This document shows positions 50,891 through 63,721 of a DNA stretch of 64,000 bases, piece after piece (the stretch's first letter is position 1; each line of letters begins with the position of its first letter). The notes below the pieces were generated by a model. That model worked only from the letters and a program-made list of their open reading frames with translations. It was not told where the DNA came from and did no database searches. Position numbers and translations under genes: made by a program. Source of the stretch: Raphanus sativus (lineage: Eukaryota; Streptophyta; Magnoliopsida; Brassicales; Brassicaceae); contig NC_079519.1 of NCBI RefSeq assembly GCF_000801105.2, forward strand, positions 35,005,288 through 35,069,287, in the 5' to 3' direction.

Positions 50891-53800
50891 ACCAAAACAG
50901 ACTCTAACAGTCATAAAATGATAAAAGGAAACTAATAAACTCGAAATAAAATCAAAGGAAATCAAAGGTTTGATGGCTCCATGGAATATAGCCGTTAGAG
51001 GCTTAATGGTGAGAATCTTGGCCAAATGAATGTGGCTGATGTTCTTCTTGTATCTGGACGGTTTTAGGGGGTAAGTAAGCTTCCTGGGAATATTCCTTAT
51101 GGTCTGCAAGGTGCTGAGGTCGTGCCTTAACTGAAGAGAAAAGAGCTGTTGGAGCTTTATTGCAAGGATCTCCAAATAAGGCAGTTTGGTGTAAGTGTGG
51201 ATCCTCCTGATCCAATGGGGGCTGGTGCATGGTAGAAACTCATGGAACTCTTCTTGGACTCCTATAATGTCTCCTGGACGTCTTGGTTTAGTCCTGATGT
51301 CTTCTGGTTGGATTGGAATGGCTGAGAAATGATCAAACCGATAGATTGTCCAATCTTTCCATAAATAGCTCCGGTTTGATTTAAGTGAGTCTTCATTGAA
51401 CCAACTGATCTCCTGGGTTCTGGTGTAGCTAAGGACTTCTTTAATACCTCCTGATTGGTTGAAATGATCTCCTGGACGCCAATGTCTGGTTTGAAGCTGA
51501 TTGAACCGGTTAGCTTCCAATTGAGGCAGGTGTAGAACTGGTTTGACCGGTTTTGGAGAATGGATCATAACTTCATAATTCCGTGGCCATTTCTCCTGAT
51601 ATTGGGCTTTCTGGAAAGATGAGAGACTCCTCTTGAATCCTATGATCGGCTTTGGTTCAGGCCGCTCCTTCATTGGGCTTGAATCTCCTTCAAAAGTCGG
51701 GTACTCGCAGATGGATGGGCTGGGGAACCTCCGGTTTGTAAAATTCATAACTCCTTGGTCCAGTAAGATTTTCTGGATATTCCAATTGGGCTGGACTCCT
51801 TCTTGAGTGTAGAATCCATTAAAATTTGTTTCGCTCCAAACATCCTTTTGGTTGTCGAGATATACGCCGTGGACTGGACCTATGTCGCTGGTACCTCCAA
51901 AGTGGCCGGTTTGGACTGTTTGGTTGACCTCTGGTTCAACCACTGGTTTGATGGCCGCATCATTCCCTCCCCCTTGTGAAGGTTTTGACCTCAAAACTGG
52001 ATAACCTGATACACCACAATAGAGCAAGTCAGGTTTCATTCTCATTTGGGAGTTTAGAACCTTACCTTGATGATACAATTTTGGTTTGGTGTTGCATGAT
52101 GCATCTGGTGGCTCTTCTTTGGACAGATAGGAAAGGATCACGTCTCTGCTATGTTTATGGTCATTGCATCTCTTCTGGAGTTGGTGGTTCTCCACACTTT
52201 TGGAGTTGATGGTCCTGACCATCTTTGGGACTGATTCTCCAAGCAATAAAAGATTATCCGGTGGGATTTCTTTATAGCTTTCTTCTTTGCAGCCTGAAAA
52301 ATTCTCAACATTCTGGACAAAGACCAAATGAATTATATCTAATACTGGAGATGTATGAACAGAATGTGTTGTGGTCGAATTTACCATGGGTGCATCAGCA
52401 TGATGAAGAATTAAATTCTTCTTTGGACAGCATTGGATTGGGGGCTGCTTTTTTTGCACCTTTTTATCTAGGCTGGTATGACCATCTTCTTGTCTTATTC
52501 CTGGATCAAAACTCTCTGGCAAAGACAAGTGAGTCATATCTGAATAATCAAGTGTAATAGATGTTTTAAGATCAGAGAAACTTCCCTTGCTGAACTTAAA
52601 TGGTACTAGTTCAGCATCACTTTTATGGACAGCATCTATTGACATCATGGTTAAGGCTTCTTCTTGCCAAGTTTCATCACGGTTTGGATAGCCTTTTTCT
52701 TTGCTTATACCTGGGTCAGAACATCTTGGCAAAGACAAGTGTATTATACCAAAGTAAAGGAATTTATAAACTGATGAAAACAAAGAACAAAGAACCTTAC
52801 TTTCAGCTGTGGCAGCAAGAAATTTTATTTCTTTGTTTGGCTTGTTCTCACCTTGGTCTCCTGTACCTATTTCACTTTCCCTTGGACAAGACAAGTGCAT
52901 TAATCTTATCATGGAAATAATAATAGCTTTCTGATCCTTAGTGAAATTTACCTCAGGTTTTGGCACTTGAACAATTCTTTGTTCAGATTTTGGTTTCCAC
53001 TTGTGGTGTGGATTTTGATTGAGCACATGATCTGGCTCGGCCCTTGGCACTTCAGTGAGCATAGAGCTCTCATCTGGTATCCCTGTACCAAGAATATAAA
53101 AATTTAAACCAGTATCTAAAGGTGATGGTAAACACTTATCTTGGTTTGATACTTTGATTACTGGTTTTGCTTCTTTAAGCAACAAATCATTTCTTCCAGC
53201 CTCACTTATGGCTTCCTCCTCTTTAGCAATACCATGCTGGTAGACTGGGTCTTCTCTTTTAAGTTCTTGCTCCTTATTTCCTGATACAATACCCTTTGAC
53301 AAAGACAAGTGCATTATACAAGAATTTGGAACCAATAAATCAGATTGAATAAAACTATCACTTTTTATAGATAAATCTGTTTTCTCTTCTAGTGATGTTT
53401 CTATCAATGCTTGCTTAGTGGGGCAAGTCACAGCAAAGTGTCCTCTTTTATGACATCTATAACATGTCTGATCTTTTAAATTTTTAAAGTTAGAAGACTT
53501 ACCTTGGGTTGATGCCTCTTCTTTCTTTTGGTTTGGAATCTCTTTATTCTTTGGACATAAATCATGGACAACTTTTGATTCCAATAAGGATGGGGAGCTC
53601 GGATTTTGCTGGACCTCAGGACCTGTCTTAACATTCTTTGACAAAGACAAGTGACTTATACCAGTGGAAGAAGATTCATAAACCAAATTATCAAGTATAG
53701 GACTTACCTTAGCCTTTACTTGCCTAGTATCTAGCAATGGTTTTGCTTTGGTTCTGATCAAAGTGTTTTGGCCGACACTTCTACTCTCCATGGCCTTTGG

Positions 53801-54496
53801 GATGTCACTTTTCTGGCCTAAGCATTGGACAATGGCGTGCCCCTGGTTTGGTTGCAAGTTGGCTTGTTGAGACCAGCCTCTCTTACTCTCTTGTGCAACA
53901 ACTTTTCTAGCATCTTTGGAACCATGAGTTGGGTACCTCCTTGGATAAAGTTCCTTGATTTCAGAACTTGTAAAATCTGGTGCAAACTCATGTCTCATGA
54001 CTTCCTTAAGAGCTCTCCACGTTTTGATAGTTGGCTCCTTGTAAAACCTCCTATCATCTTCTTCTTGTACCCACCATTTGAAGGCTTCTTCTCTAAGTAG
54101 ATCAGTGGCATAAGCTAGCCTCTTTTCCTTCATGATGTTGTTGTAATGAAACCATTCATCAAGGTTTCTCTCCCATCTAAGATAACCTCTTTTTCCTGAA
54201 AATTTAAAGAGTTCAATTTTATCAGCAAAAGAGTTATATTCAAACCGAGAATTAACAACATGATGGTTGTGGGTTTTAGAAATTAGAGTTTGATTGATCC
54301 TTGATGGATCTGGTGGCTTGGGCTCGACATAGACAGCCTCTGGTGCATCTCCAAATCTTCTTTCTCCTGGCTGTGGACGTTGGCCTTGTGCCTTTCTTCT
54401 TTTCCTCAACTGAGCAATCTGTTCAACCTCTTGCAAAGCTGTCAAATGTTGGTTCTGTTTGGCCATCTGATATTGGTTGTGTGCTTCTCCTACCAT
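50855..54496 (-). mobile_element. gag-only retroelement ORF 2 (1213 codons)
   Basis: One long open frame without pol. Residues about 75-190 are a gag domain (GYLRWERNLDEWFHYNNIM, EAFKWWVQEEDD, TWRALKEVMRHEFAPDF). A CCHC knuckle (CYRCHKRGHFAVTCP) lies at about 345. The rest, over 800 residues, is low-complexity and shows about six spaced copies of an HLSLP-type motif, for example MTHLSLPESFDPGIRQEDGH and IIHLSLPRCSDPGISKEKG. A later part, LRSKPSQGGGNDAAIK, is shared with ORFs 1 and 3. Family: Ty3-like gag, non-autonomous, like 'TR-GAG' elements. No frame-breaking mutation, so insertion or amplification may be recent. Confidence 0.8.
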
Positions 54497-54539
54497 GGCT
54501 TCCTGAAACCACTTTCAAAGATCAAGTGAAGAATAGAGA

Positions 54540-55250
54540 AGTCTGATTGAACCAAAATAAACCCAATGCAATAATGCAAATTTAAACTAAACCGAAAAAT
54601 ATGCAATTATGAACCGATATGAAATAAACTATGCAATAAAAAAAAATTTATTTTTCTTTTCTGATGCAAGCACGAAATGGAGAGACAAATATGATATGAA
54701 ACAATAACTAGGATGATTTTTTTTTTTTGAATTTTCAGATTTAATATGCAATGCAAACAGAAATGGAAACAACTTAAAATGCAGATTTTTTTTTGACTTT
54801 TTCAAATGGAAACAAATAAATGCAAACACTTTTTTTTTTTTAATAAATGCAAATACCAAAATGATGAAACAAATATGATATGCACGAAATTAAAATGATA
54901 TGCTCCTCTTTTTTTTTAACTTATCAATGCAAGAATCAAAAATTGCAAAATGCAGATTTTTCCTTTTTTTTTTGAAATGAATGCACAAAATATAAATATG
55001 GCAAATGGAGCTGGGCAATGAATGCAAACACAATATGAGATTTTTTTTCAAAATTTTCGTGAATCAAATGCAAGAAACTTCTTCTCTTTTGTTTTTTTTT
55101 TTCTTTTCTTAAAAACAAGAACAATGCAAAAACTGTTTTTTTTTTTTTTTTTGATTTAAGATGAAAACAAATGCAAGCAAATGAATGATGCAAGGATAGA
55201 ATGAACCTGATTCAGGAGCTTTGAAATTAAATGCAAGCAAATGAATGATG
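54540..55250 (-). mobile_element. AT-rich leader of element 2
   Basis: Long untranslated leader with many ATGCAAA and poly-A/poly-T words on a loose period. Element 3's leader (55560-56260) has the mirror words (TTTGCAT). No primer-binding site or LTR precedes it: at 55250 it meets element 3's truncated LTR. Confidence 0.5.
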
Positions 55251-55526
55251 CAAGGATTGAGAGAGTCAATCGTCATCTATCCATCTCCATCATCCATCAT
55301 CTATCTTCAATCCATCAAACCATTCCATCCTATCTTTATCTTTTAGTTTCTGTTCTATTTTCATTATTATAAACTCATTGTTTTTCCTTTGTTTCCAGGA
55401 TAGATTGGACTTCAGTAGGATAGCAAGTCGGCCATCTTCTTCATTTTCCCATCCGATCTCTATCTTAACCGATAAGATCGACCCATCGACCATCTTACCC
55501 ATCGACCAGCTTCCCAGCCTGTAACA
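55251..55526 (+). repeat. 5' LTR of element 3, left-truncated
   Basis: Positions 55251-55409 recur at 59523-59681 with no difference that I can see (159 bp, from CAAGGATTGAGAGAG to TAGATTGGA). Ends CTGTAACA two bases before the primer-binding site. The U3 part present at 59304-59522 is missing here. Confidence 0.75.
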
Positions 55527-55528
55527 TT

Positions 55529-55540
55529 TGGTATCAGAGC
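55529..55540 (+). other. primer-binding site of element 3
   Basis: TGGTATCAGAGC, initiator tRNA-Met type, directly downstream of the LTR end. Confidence 0.85.
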
Positions 55541-56282
55541 TCAAAGCTCCTATATCAGGTGATATCAATCCATCTCTATTCCTGTTCTTGTTTCATTCTT
55601 TGTTTGTTCTCATTTTATAAAAAAAAAAAAAAGCCATAAAAATTGTTATTTGCATTTTATTTCTGCATTTTGTGTTCTTAACAAAAAAAAAAGAAAAGAG
55701 AAAGAGTTTAGGTGTTTTGATTCACGAAAATTCATTTGAAATAGTTGTCTAGTTGTTTGCATTCATATTCACCAGCTCCTATTGCCATATTTAAATTTTT
55801 GCATTTAGTTTGATCATTGTTTCCTTTTTATGTTTATTGCACTTTAAAAAAAAAAAAATTGTCATTGCATTTTCTTCTTAGTATTATTTTTCATATTTGG
55901 TTGCACTTTTTCATACTGCATACATTTAGTTTGTATCAATCTTATATTGCATCAAAAAAAAAAAAGTTTGCATCTCATATCTTTCCATTTCAGTTTGTTT
56001 ACATTCCTTATTAAAATTTCAAAAAAAAAAAAAATCATATTGTCATTGCCTTTGCTACTTGCTAATTGTTTGCTAAATTCTTGCTTGCATATATCATAAT
56101 AGTCTGTTTTATTTCGTGCATATCATTTTTGCATGTAAAAAAAAAAAAAAGTTTATTTTTTTTCTTGCATCATAGTTATTAGAAAAGTCAGTCCAAAGCA
56201 TTTTATAATTTGTTTTCATAAATTCGGACACTTCCTTTAAAAAAAACACTTAACTACTTGTGTGTGTTTCATCTCAGGTACC

Positions 56283-59200
56283 ATGGAAGAAGAAGATAGC
56301 TCTTGGGAAGAAGAGCAATCCATGCTTGATGAAGAAAGTAGTTATGAAGATGACCAATGGTCCGATTGTTCCAGCACTGATTTTGAAGAAGATCCTTATG
56401 AAGGAGACCCTGAGCCAGTACCACCAGATCCTTACCTAGATGAAGACATTTCTACTGACTGGTCCAGACAAGAGGCTGACCTAGAAGAAGACTATGGAAG
56501 TGATTCATGGCAGGAAGAGGCTGGAGATGAAAACAGTCTAGAGAAGTCAGAAAAATTGGAACATGAGGCTGATGAAGATACTCAGTTCCAACTGGACGCC
56601 AAAGAAGACTCATGGGAGGATCAAACCCAACCTGACACTGACCAGGAAACCAGGCCATGGTGTGAAGACACCAACTCTCATATCAGTTTAGGAGAAACTG
56701 ATGAAGAAGAAGAAGAAACTTTGGATCAAGAGGCTGAACCAGAAGATGCCTTTGGTGATAACTCAGAGTGTGAGGAGTTAGACCAGTTACCAGACTCTGT
56801 ACAAGACATGGAAGAAAGATCATGGTATGAAGAACCATTCTCTGGTCATGAGGAGAGACCAACACTTCCTATGCAGCCTAACCGAAATTTTGGTTCATGG
56901 TATGAGGAAACTGATTCTCAAATCAGTGATGAAGAAACCAGGCAACCCAGTCATGAGACTGAAACCCTTGGAGATGACCTAGGCGTGCCTGAAGAGGAAG
57001 AAGTTGAAAGTGAGGCCGGAAGAAATGTTACTGATCTTGAAGCACACTACATGTACTTTTCCGGTTATGGTCAAAAAGAAGAAGCTTACCTGAAGTGGGA
57101 GGACGCCATGGAAACCTTGTTCCAGAGCCAGCACGTTCCAGAAGAAGAGAAGCTGTCATATGCCACTAAGACCCTCACTGGACCTGCTCTAAGATGGTGG
57201 GAAAGAGAACAGCATGCTCAATGGTATTACAATGACCCAGATCATACTTGGGAGAGTTTCAAACTAGAGATTCATGAGGAGTTTGTGAAACAAGATCCAG
57301 ATCAATCCTCTATGTGTGATGCCCACGAAATCTATGCTTACTGCACCTCTACAATCTTTAAGCCTGAAAGCAAGCAAGCTAATCAGCAACACAGCCCCCA
57401 AAAGATAGAATCAGCTGTAAAGAAGAAAACTGTCAAAAAGCAAGAGGGCTCACAGCTAAGTTCACTCCAGTTGATAAAGGTATCAGAAACATTTCCATCC
57501 TCAAAAGGAACTTTACAACCAGGGAAAAAGAAGGCTGAAGTAGTTCTTGAGAAAAGAAATCCCCAAGCTAAAGATGAAGCTATGGCAAAAGGTTTGCAAA
57601 AGCCACCAGCATCATCAAATCAAAGTAAGTCCTCTAATTCTAAAAATATTAAAATTCAGACATGTTATAGATGTCATAAGAGGGGCCACTCTGCTGTAAA
57701 TTGTCCATCTAGAAAATTATTAGGATGCACATCATTGGAGTTGAAACCAGAGCAAAGTAAAACAAGTGATAGTATTGTTCCTTTAGAACTTTCAAATTTT
57801 GGATTTATGCACTTGTCTTTGCCAAAGAGTTTTGATCCAGGTATAAAGCAAGAAGATGGACAACCTAACATTTCTGAGAGGTTGAAAGAAAGCCAAGGAC
57901 AGCACCTGACTTGTCCACAAAACGTTGAAGAAGTTGCAAGAACCATCCAAAGCACACATGCTGCCAAAGAGCAAATCATTCTTCAACTATCTGAAACTAT
58001 TTGGGTAAATCTGAATTTAAATTTTTCTATTTATAATTTTATAAACCCAGATATAATGCACTTGTTTCCTGGCAAAAGTTTTGAATTTATTTCAGGAACA
58101 GAAGTCACTAATCACATGGATGATCAACACAAGGAGATTTCAAAGTGTTTAGATGCCAAAGTAAAACAAGAAGTTACCACCAGCAACTTCTTGATTCCAG
58201 ACGACCCTCCAGGTCCTGCACCATCCACCAGAAAGCCAGATCACAGCAGAGGAGTATTCTTGTCGTTCCTACTCAAAGGAGAGCCACCAGATGTGCCATC
58301 AAAGATCAAACCGATCAAATATCAAGGTAAGGCCCTAGAATCTCAAAAGAGGATGAAACCTGACTTGCTCTATCTTGGTGCAACAGGTTATCCAGTTTCG
58401 AGGTCGAAACTTTTTCAAGGGAGAGGGTATGATGCGGCCATCAAATCAGTGGTCGAACCAGAGTTCAACCAAGCTATCCAAACCGACCACCTTGGAGCCA
58501 CCAGCGATAGAGGTTCAGTAAAAGAAGGCTATCTCGACCATCAGAAGGAGTTTTCTCCTGAAACAAATTTTAAAAGAAGGCTAACTCATCAAGTAATCTC
58601 TGAGACTTGGAATTTCAAGAAAAGCTTCACGGATCAAGAAGTTATGGATTTTACAATCTGTAGTTTCTCCAGCCCATCCAGTTGCAAGTATCAGCCCTTA
58701 GAAGTGGATTTCAGCCCAGCCATGAAGCGGCCTTCTCCTGAATCAATCATGGGCTTGAAGAAGAGTTTCTTATCTTTCCAGGAAACCCTAAATCAAGAGA
58801 ATTGGTTCAGTAAAAACCAAGATGCAATCAATTTTCCAAAACCGGACAAACCAGTTCTGCACTTGCCTGATTTGGAGTTTCACCGGTTCAATCTTAGTCA
58901 AACCAAGTTATGGCGACCAGGAGAGTTCCCACTTGATCAGAGACATCCAGAGTACATATCCAACCATCCAGAAGATCATTCCACCATTTCACCATACACC
59001 AGCAAGCATTGGATCAGGAGGATCTATTTATGGCCACACTTGCCTTATTTGGGGTTTCAAGGATTTAAACTCCAACAGCTCTTTTACCATTCATTTCTGG
59101 ACGTGATCAGCTCCTTCCAAGCAGTAAAGAAGATTCCCAGGAAGCTCAGTTATCCCTTGAAACCGTCCAGGTTCAAGATTATTCAAGCTCCCCCTTTGCA

Positions 59201-59303
59201 AATCCCCACAATCACTCCAACGGCTAGTTTCCGATATTTCTTGTCTTTGAAGATTTGTTTCCTTTCTTTTTACTTGATGAACGTTTTGTTTAGTTCTTTC
59301 TGA
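56283..59303 (+). mobile_element. gag-only retroelement ORF 3 (1006 codons)
   Basis: The likely start is the ATG in GTACCATGG at 56283, after an acceptor-like CTCAG; an in-frame ATG seven codons earlier also exists. Residues 1-250 are very acidic (EEEDSSWEEEQ). A gag domain follows at about 265-345 (EAYLKWEDAMETLFQSQHV, ALRWWEREQ, TWESFKLEIHEEFV), then a CCHC knuckle at about 462 (CYRCHKRGHSAVNCP). One clear HLSLP motif (FMHLSLPKSFDPGIKQEDGQ) and one decayed copy (DIMHLFPGKSF) come next, then the GGxDAAIK block. There is no pol. The second half aligns with ORF 2. The frame is intact and ends at the TATA of the 3' LTR. Confidence 0.8.
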
Positions 59304-59681
59304 GCATTATATAAGCTCTCTTAGTCCTTCATTTGTAGTCACCCTCGATCTTAAGAATTTATAAAAGTTTGTTTAGTTTTTATCAAAGTTTGTCTTTGAA
59401 TAAAATCGATTGTCTTTAGGATTCAAAGTGTGATTCTTTGTTGTCCTATTGATTCGTTTAGCATAGGTTGTTGTGAGATTCATCAGCCAGTGTTAATCCA
59501 GATTGAGAGAGTCAATCAAACCCAAGGATTGAGAGAGTCAATCGTCATCTATCCATCTCCATCATCCATCATCTATCTTCAATCCATCAAACCATTCCAT
59601 CCTATCTTTATCTTTTAGTTTCTGTTCTATTTTCATTATTATAAACTCATTGTTTTTCCTTTGTTTCCAGGATAGATTGGA
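59304..59681 (+). repeat. 3' LTR of element 3, right-truncated
   Basis: Starts at TATATAAGCTC just after the gag stop, has a poly-A signal (GAATAAAATC near 59400) and ends abruptly at 59681, where the inverted gag fragment begins. The last part holds two overlapping copies of GATTGAGAGAGTCAATC. Confidence 0.65.
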
Positions 59682-60020
59682 AACTCTTCTTCAAGCCCAT
59701 GATTGATTCAGGAGAAGGCCGCTTCATGGCTGGGCTGAAATCCACTTCTAAGGGCTGATACTTGCAACTGGATGGGCTGGAGAAACTACAGATTGTAAAA
59801 TCCATAACTTCTTGATCCGTGAAGCTTTTCTTGAAATTCCAAGTCTCAGAGATTCCTTGATGAGTTAGCCTTCTTTTAAAATTTGTTTCAGGAGAAAACT
59901 CCTTCTGATGGTCGAGATAGCCTTCTTTTACTGAACCTCTATCGCTGGTGGCTCCAAGGTGGTCGGTTTGGATAGCTTGGTTGAACTCTGGTTCGACCAC
60001 TGATTTGATGGCCGCATCAA
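59682..60020 (-). mobile_element. inverted copy of part of gag ORF 3
   Basis: The minus strand here repeats about 58430-58768 almost base for base, with one amino-acid difference seen (V to G in THQVISE). It abuts the truncated LTR on the left and non-repetitive AT-rich DNA on the right. Confidence 0.85.
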
Positions 60021-61270
60021 TTCATATCATATATGAAAATATACTAAAACTATATCATAAATTAAATTTAGCAAAATTTGGATAAATATAATAAATTAAT
60101 ATTTTAATATATAGGTCCAATTTAATCAGATTCGAGGCCTAGACTTATGGGATAGATTATATATTGGTTTTTCGAGTACGAATATTTAATTGCGTGAATA
60201 ATTCAAAATGCTAATAAATACCACAATATTCTGATTTTATTTAAACCTGATTATATATTTTATCATCAAAATTATTTTTATTAAAACGTTAAACCTATTA
60301 TAATATTCACATATATAATGCTTTCTTTGTAACATTTAAATGTAAATAAATAGTCAGAAATATAAATTTATATTCAATAAATTTTATTTGTTTCGGTAAA
60401 TAAATTTGCACTTTGAAAACGTGGATCAAAAATAATATTACTTTATTATTTAAGAAAATAAAAATTTATAGCTGTTAGAAATAAAGTACAATTAATATAT
60501 GAAATGACTATGATAGAAGTGTTTATAGTTATGAAAAATCACAAATTCAATATAACTATCAAAATCTTTTACTGAACTTTTTAAAAGTAATATTTACACA
60601 AATATGATCACAGAAAACACAAATATGATTTACAAAGAATACACAAACATGAAATAAAAATTTTTTTAAAAAATGTAATACAAAAATATACCCTTCCTTT
60701 GAAGGGCGGGTCAAAATCTAGTAAAATATATTAAAATTTATCTATAAATGCATAGTTTTCTATAATTTTATATTTTCTATATTTTTAAACCAATAAGACT
60801 TCACAAAATACAATTAATGTTTTTGAACTTCATAATTTTTCATTATTAATTCACAAATATTGCACTGGAAATATGAAAAATGTATCTTTTTGAAACAAAA
60901 ATTTTCTATAGAACATGGATCTTTTAGAAACAGAGGGAGTATAATTTAAAGTTTATTTTAGTTGAACTGTGATTACTTTACTATTTTTAGTTTTTGAAAT
61001 AACTCAAAGGTAAAAATAAAGTTTGTTTTAGGAAGGTTAACTTTTTTAGTTATACAAACGTAAATTTTATTTTTATCTTATTTTCCAATAGTTAATAGTT
61101 TTCAATATTTATATTAAATTCATTGATTGTTCATCTGCAGTTCAGCCGTGATTGACCTAATAGCCTAATGACTCGAGAAATAATCAGATCGAATTTAGAA
61201 ACATTGGATCTTATGGACCTGAGATCCATTTTATTTTATTTTCTCTTTTCTTCTCTTGCATTATAAATGG
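60021..61270. other. AT-rich spacer with a Helitron 3' end
   Basis: No genes. A Helitron 3' end lies at 60691-60721; its 5' start was not found, so part or all of 60021-60690 may be Helitron body. Confidence 0.5.
60691..60721 (+). mobile_element. Helitron 3' terminus
   Basis: A hairpin CCCTTCCTTTGAAGGG is followed by CGGGTCAAAATCTAG and then T, matching the terminal layout of the other two Helitrons in the window but in plus orientation. Confidence 0.7.
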
Positions 61271-61277
61271 TACAACC

Positions 61278-61466
61278 GGTGTTCTAAAAATCGGTATAGG
61301 TAGCGTCTAGGCATCCGTCTAGGTGGCAAATCGGACAATACCGAAACGATTTTTAAAATCAATTTTTAAAAAATTGGTCTTGGCGTTCAAAAAATCGACT
61401 TAGGCGCCCACATAAACTATAATCCTCGATAAAACGTCTAACCACCTAGCGATTTCTAGAACATTG
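61278..61466. mobile_element. MITE with 9-bp target duplication
   Basis: GGTACAACC stands on both sides (61269-61277 and 61467-61475). The ends are inverted repeats: TGTTCTAAAAATCG at the left and CGATTTCTAGAACA at the right, 13 of 14 matching. The duplication size suits a Mutator-like (or hAT, 8 bp) non-autonomous element. Confidence 0.75.
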
Positions 61467-61670
61467 GGTACAACCATGTTGTTTGACACATAGTATTAAA
61501 TATTTGCTTTTAGTATTGTAAAACAAACCACATGCCCATGGTTAGTTACCGCATTGTTGAGAGAAGTCGAGAAGATATTAAATGAATTTATTTTCTTTCA
61601 TTGTTTGCATGGATAAGTGATGGTCTTTAAAGAAGGAATAAGGATTTGGATGCAAAACAAAAGGACTAAA

Positions 61671-63721
61671 TTATCCTCTAAAGACTAAATTGTGGCAAGT
61701 TTTGTCACAAGGATAAGCACAGTCTATGAGTTTTGCTCCTCCTCTTTCAAAATACCAATCTCCCACAGCTACTGCAATCCCCTGTTTTCGTATATAGCAA
61801 ACATCATTAATATTTGATATTAAATCATATATAACAAACTGTCACAACTAGCATAGCGAAGATAAGATGATAAAATCTAGCATGTGGCCAAAATATCCCT
61901 GTCTCTAAAATATTTATGTCAATCAATGAACAAATGCTAAATTTGATGAAAACCAAAATTCAAACAACAATGCTATAGCTGAAATATTAATTTGGATATT
62001 TGCATAATGTTTGTAGCTTTTCAATGGGTTATAGTCGAAAGACCAAAAATGGTCCTTACCTTGTTGTTAACCGCAGGAGAGTTTTTGGAATACCATGTGT
62101 CATGCCTCTCTGTTTGGCAATGAGCAAAGCACGAATTAAGGAACACTCCGTTCTTACTCGGCTTCGCGAAACCTTTGATTAAATTTACCATACGAGTCCT
62201 GAAACCTGTCACACATATTTCAAAAGCAAGGAGAAAAAAAAATCATTAGCTCAGTTGATTATTCAAAATGAAGAACATTATTAGCCCATGTTCCACCTTG
62301 CAAGAACTGGATCTGAGTTGCATTGCACTTGGTGTAGTCAAGTCCACAATCATGCCAACTTCCACTTGGATCTGCAGATTTGGGAGCTAAACTCTCTTGG
62401 ATCTGTACAAAAACAATATGTCAAAAGTACACATTTTGCCTTTTGTAGATTAAACTAAGGATTAAAGAAGAGAATATAAACTAACCTGCCACGAATCGTA
62501 TGCAGTATTTAGAATAAACAATGGAGTCTTGATTTGGTTGATTAGGTTTTGTGGGAAAAAACACTGCAACGTTGATTCATTAAGTATATTTTTAGATATA
62601 TATACCTTACATATGGTTTTATTACCGAGATACAAAGATGAGAAGCATACCGAAGTTGGATTAAGACGGTTTAGACACTCCTTAGAGAGCTTTGTTTCCA
62701 AATTCTGTAGAAACATTACACAATTTTCGATTACTATTCTCGAGACGAAGTGTAACACATTGCATATGCTTACCTGTAACTTCACCACACCAGCATATAA
62801 ACGCCTAAGAGATCGACCTCCAGAGACATCGATGCTTCAGTTACATAACTTAGAAACCAAGTTAATATATTTGTATATATATATATATATATCAAAGTAA
62901 AGAATGAAACTAGAAAATCACTCACGAGTCAAGGAAAAAGCCAGCATCACTCAAACATTTCACTCTAGTGGAAGGAGGAAACATAGCCCCAAAATCATCA
63001 CAGCGCAAAATCGCGGCAAGACCTCCAGCAGAACATCCAGAGAGCAGAGCCTAATGTGATGACCTTAAGGTCAAAACATAGCAACATATACGAAATACAC
63101 AAAAAGAAAAGAAAAAAAAAATGATTTACCTGTTTAGCTTGACGCATTCCCTTTGCCATCAAATCTTCCATAGCAGCTAACCATATTCTTTTCCCTCTAA
63201 ACTGAAGTTGCGCAGCCTAAAATTACACATAAGAATCAACGTTACACAACACAGTTACCAAAAATTTTATTCATGTTTTAAGCTAGGCCAACCTTATTTT
63301 CGCTGTCTCCGCTAAAGGATCCACCATCACAATACCTAACTTTTACTCTATTCCAGTTATAAAAATCTGCAACAAACATTTGTATTAGCAGCCTAAACAG
63401 AGATAAACATCATAGAATGTGATTTGTTTGTCACTAACCCGGATTCTCTGCGGCTTTGTCACTTAGGATTCCTGTAAAAGGCATATTTTTCTCCATATAC
63501 TTAGACGATCCACGACGACTTGTTTTGCGGTATACACAATTTCTAATGGTATCACACCATCCACCTCCCTATCAAAACATAAAACACGATCATGTTAATA
63601 TCGATTAGCATAGACACTATCTTTATGATGCAACAAACCTCCAATTGAACTAGCCAATTGTTTGCTCCTGAACCAAACCCGCGATGCAAGTGGTATCCAG
63701 GAAGACTTCCATCTAGACACA
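61671..63721 (-). CDS. PAE2: pectin acetylesterase, 5' end outside the window
   Basis: Eleven exons in reading order: 63721-63638, 63568-63439, 63366-63293, 63216-63130, 63050-62926, 62834-62774, 62705-62652, 62563-62486, 62402-62297, 62205-62060 and 61781-61671, all GT-AG and in phase. The first exon(s), with start codon and signal peptide, lie beyond 64000. CAZy CE13 enzymes remove acetyl groups from pectin in the cell wall. Visible: [29 protein letters not shown], the nucleophile motif GCSAGG in exon five, many conserved Cys, and [20 protein letters not shown]. The stop is at 61671-61673. No frame defect. Position and sequence suit Arabidopsis PAE2 (At1g57590); paralogues are similar, so the symbol is less sure than the family. 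Confidence 0.9.

Noticed and set aside
50855..59303. Host-gene status (domesticated gag) for ORFs 2 and 3
   Set aside because: LTRs, primer-binding sites and truncations flank them; nothing shows host conservation, though it is not excluded.
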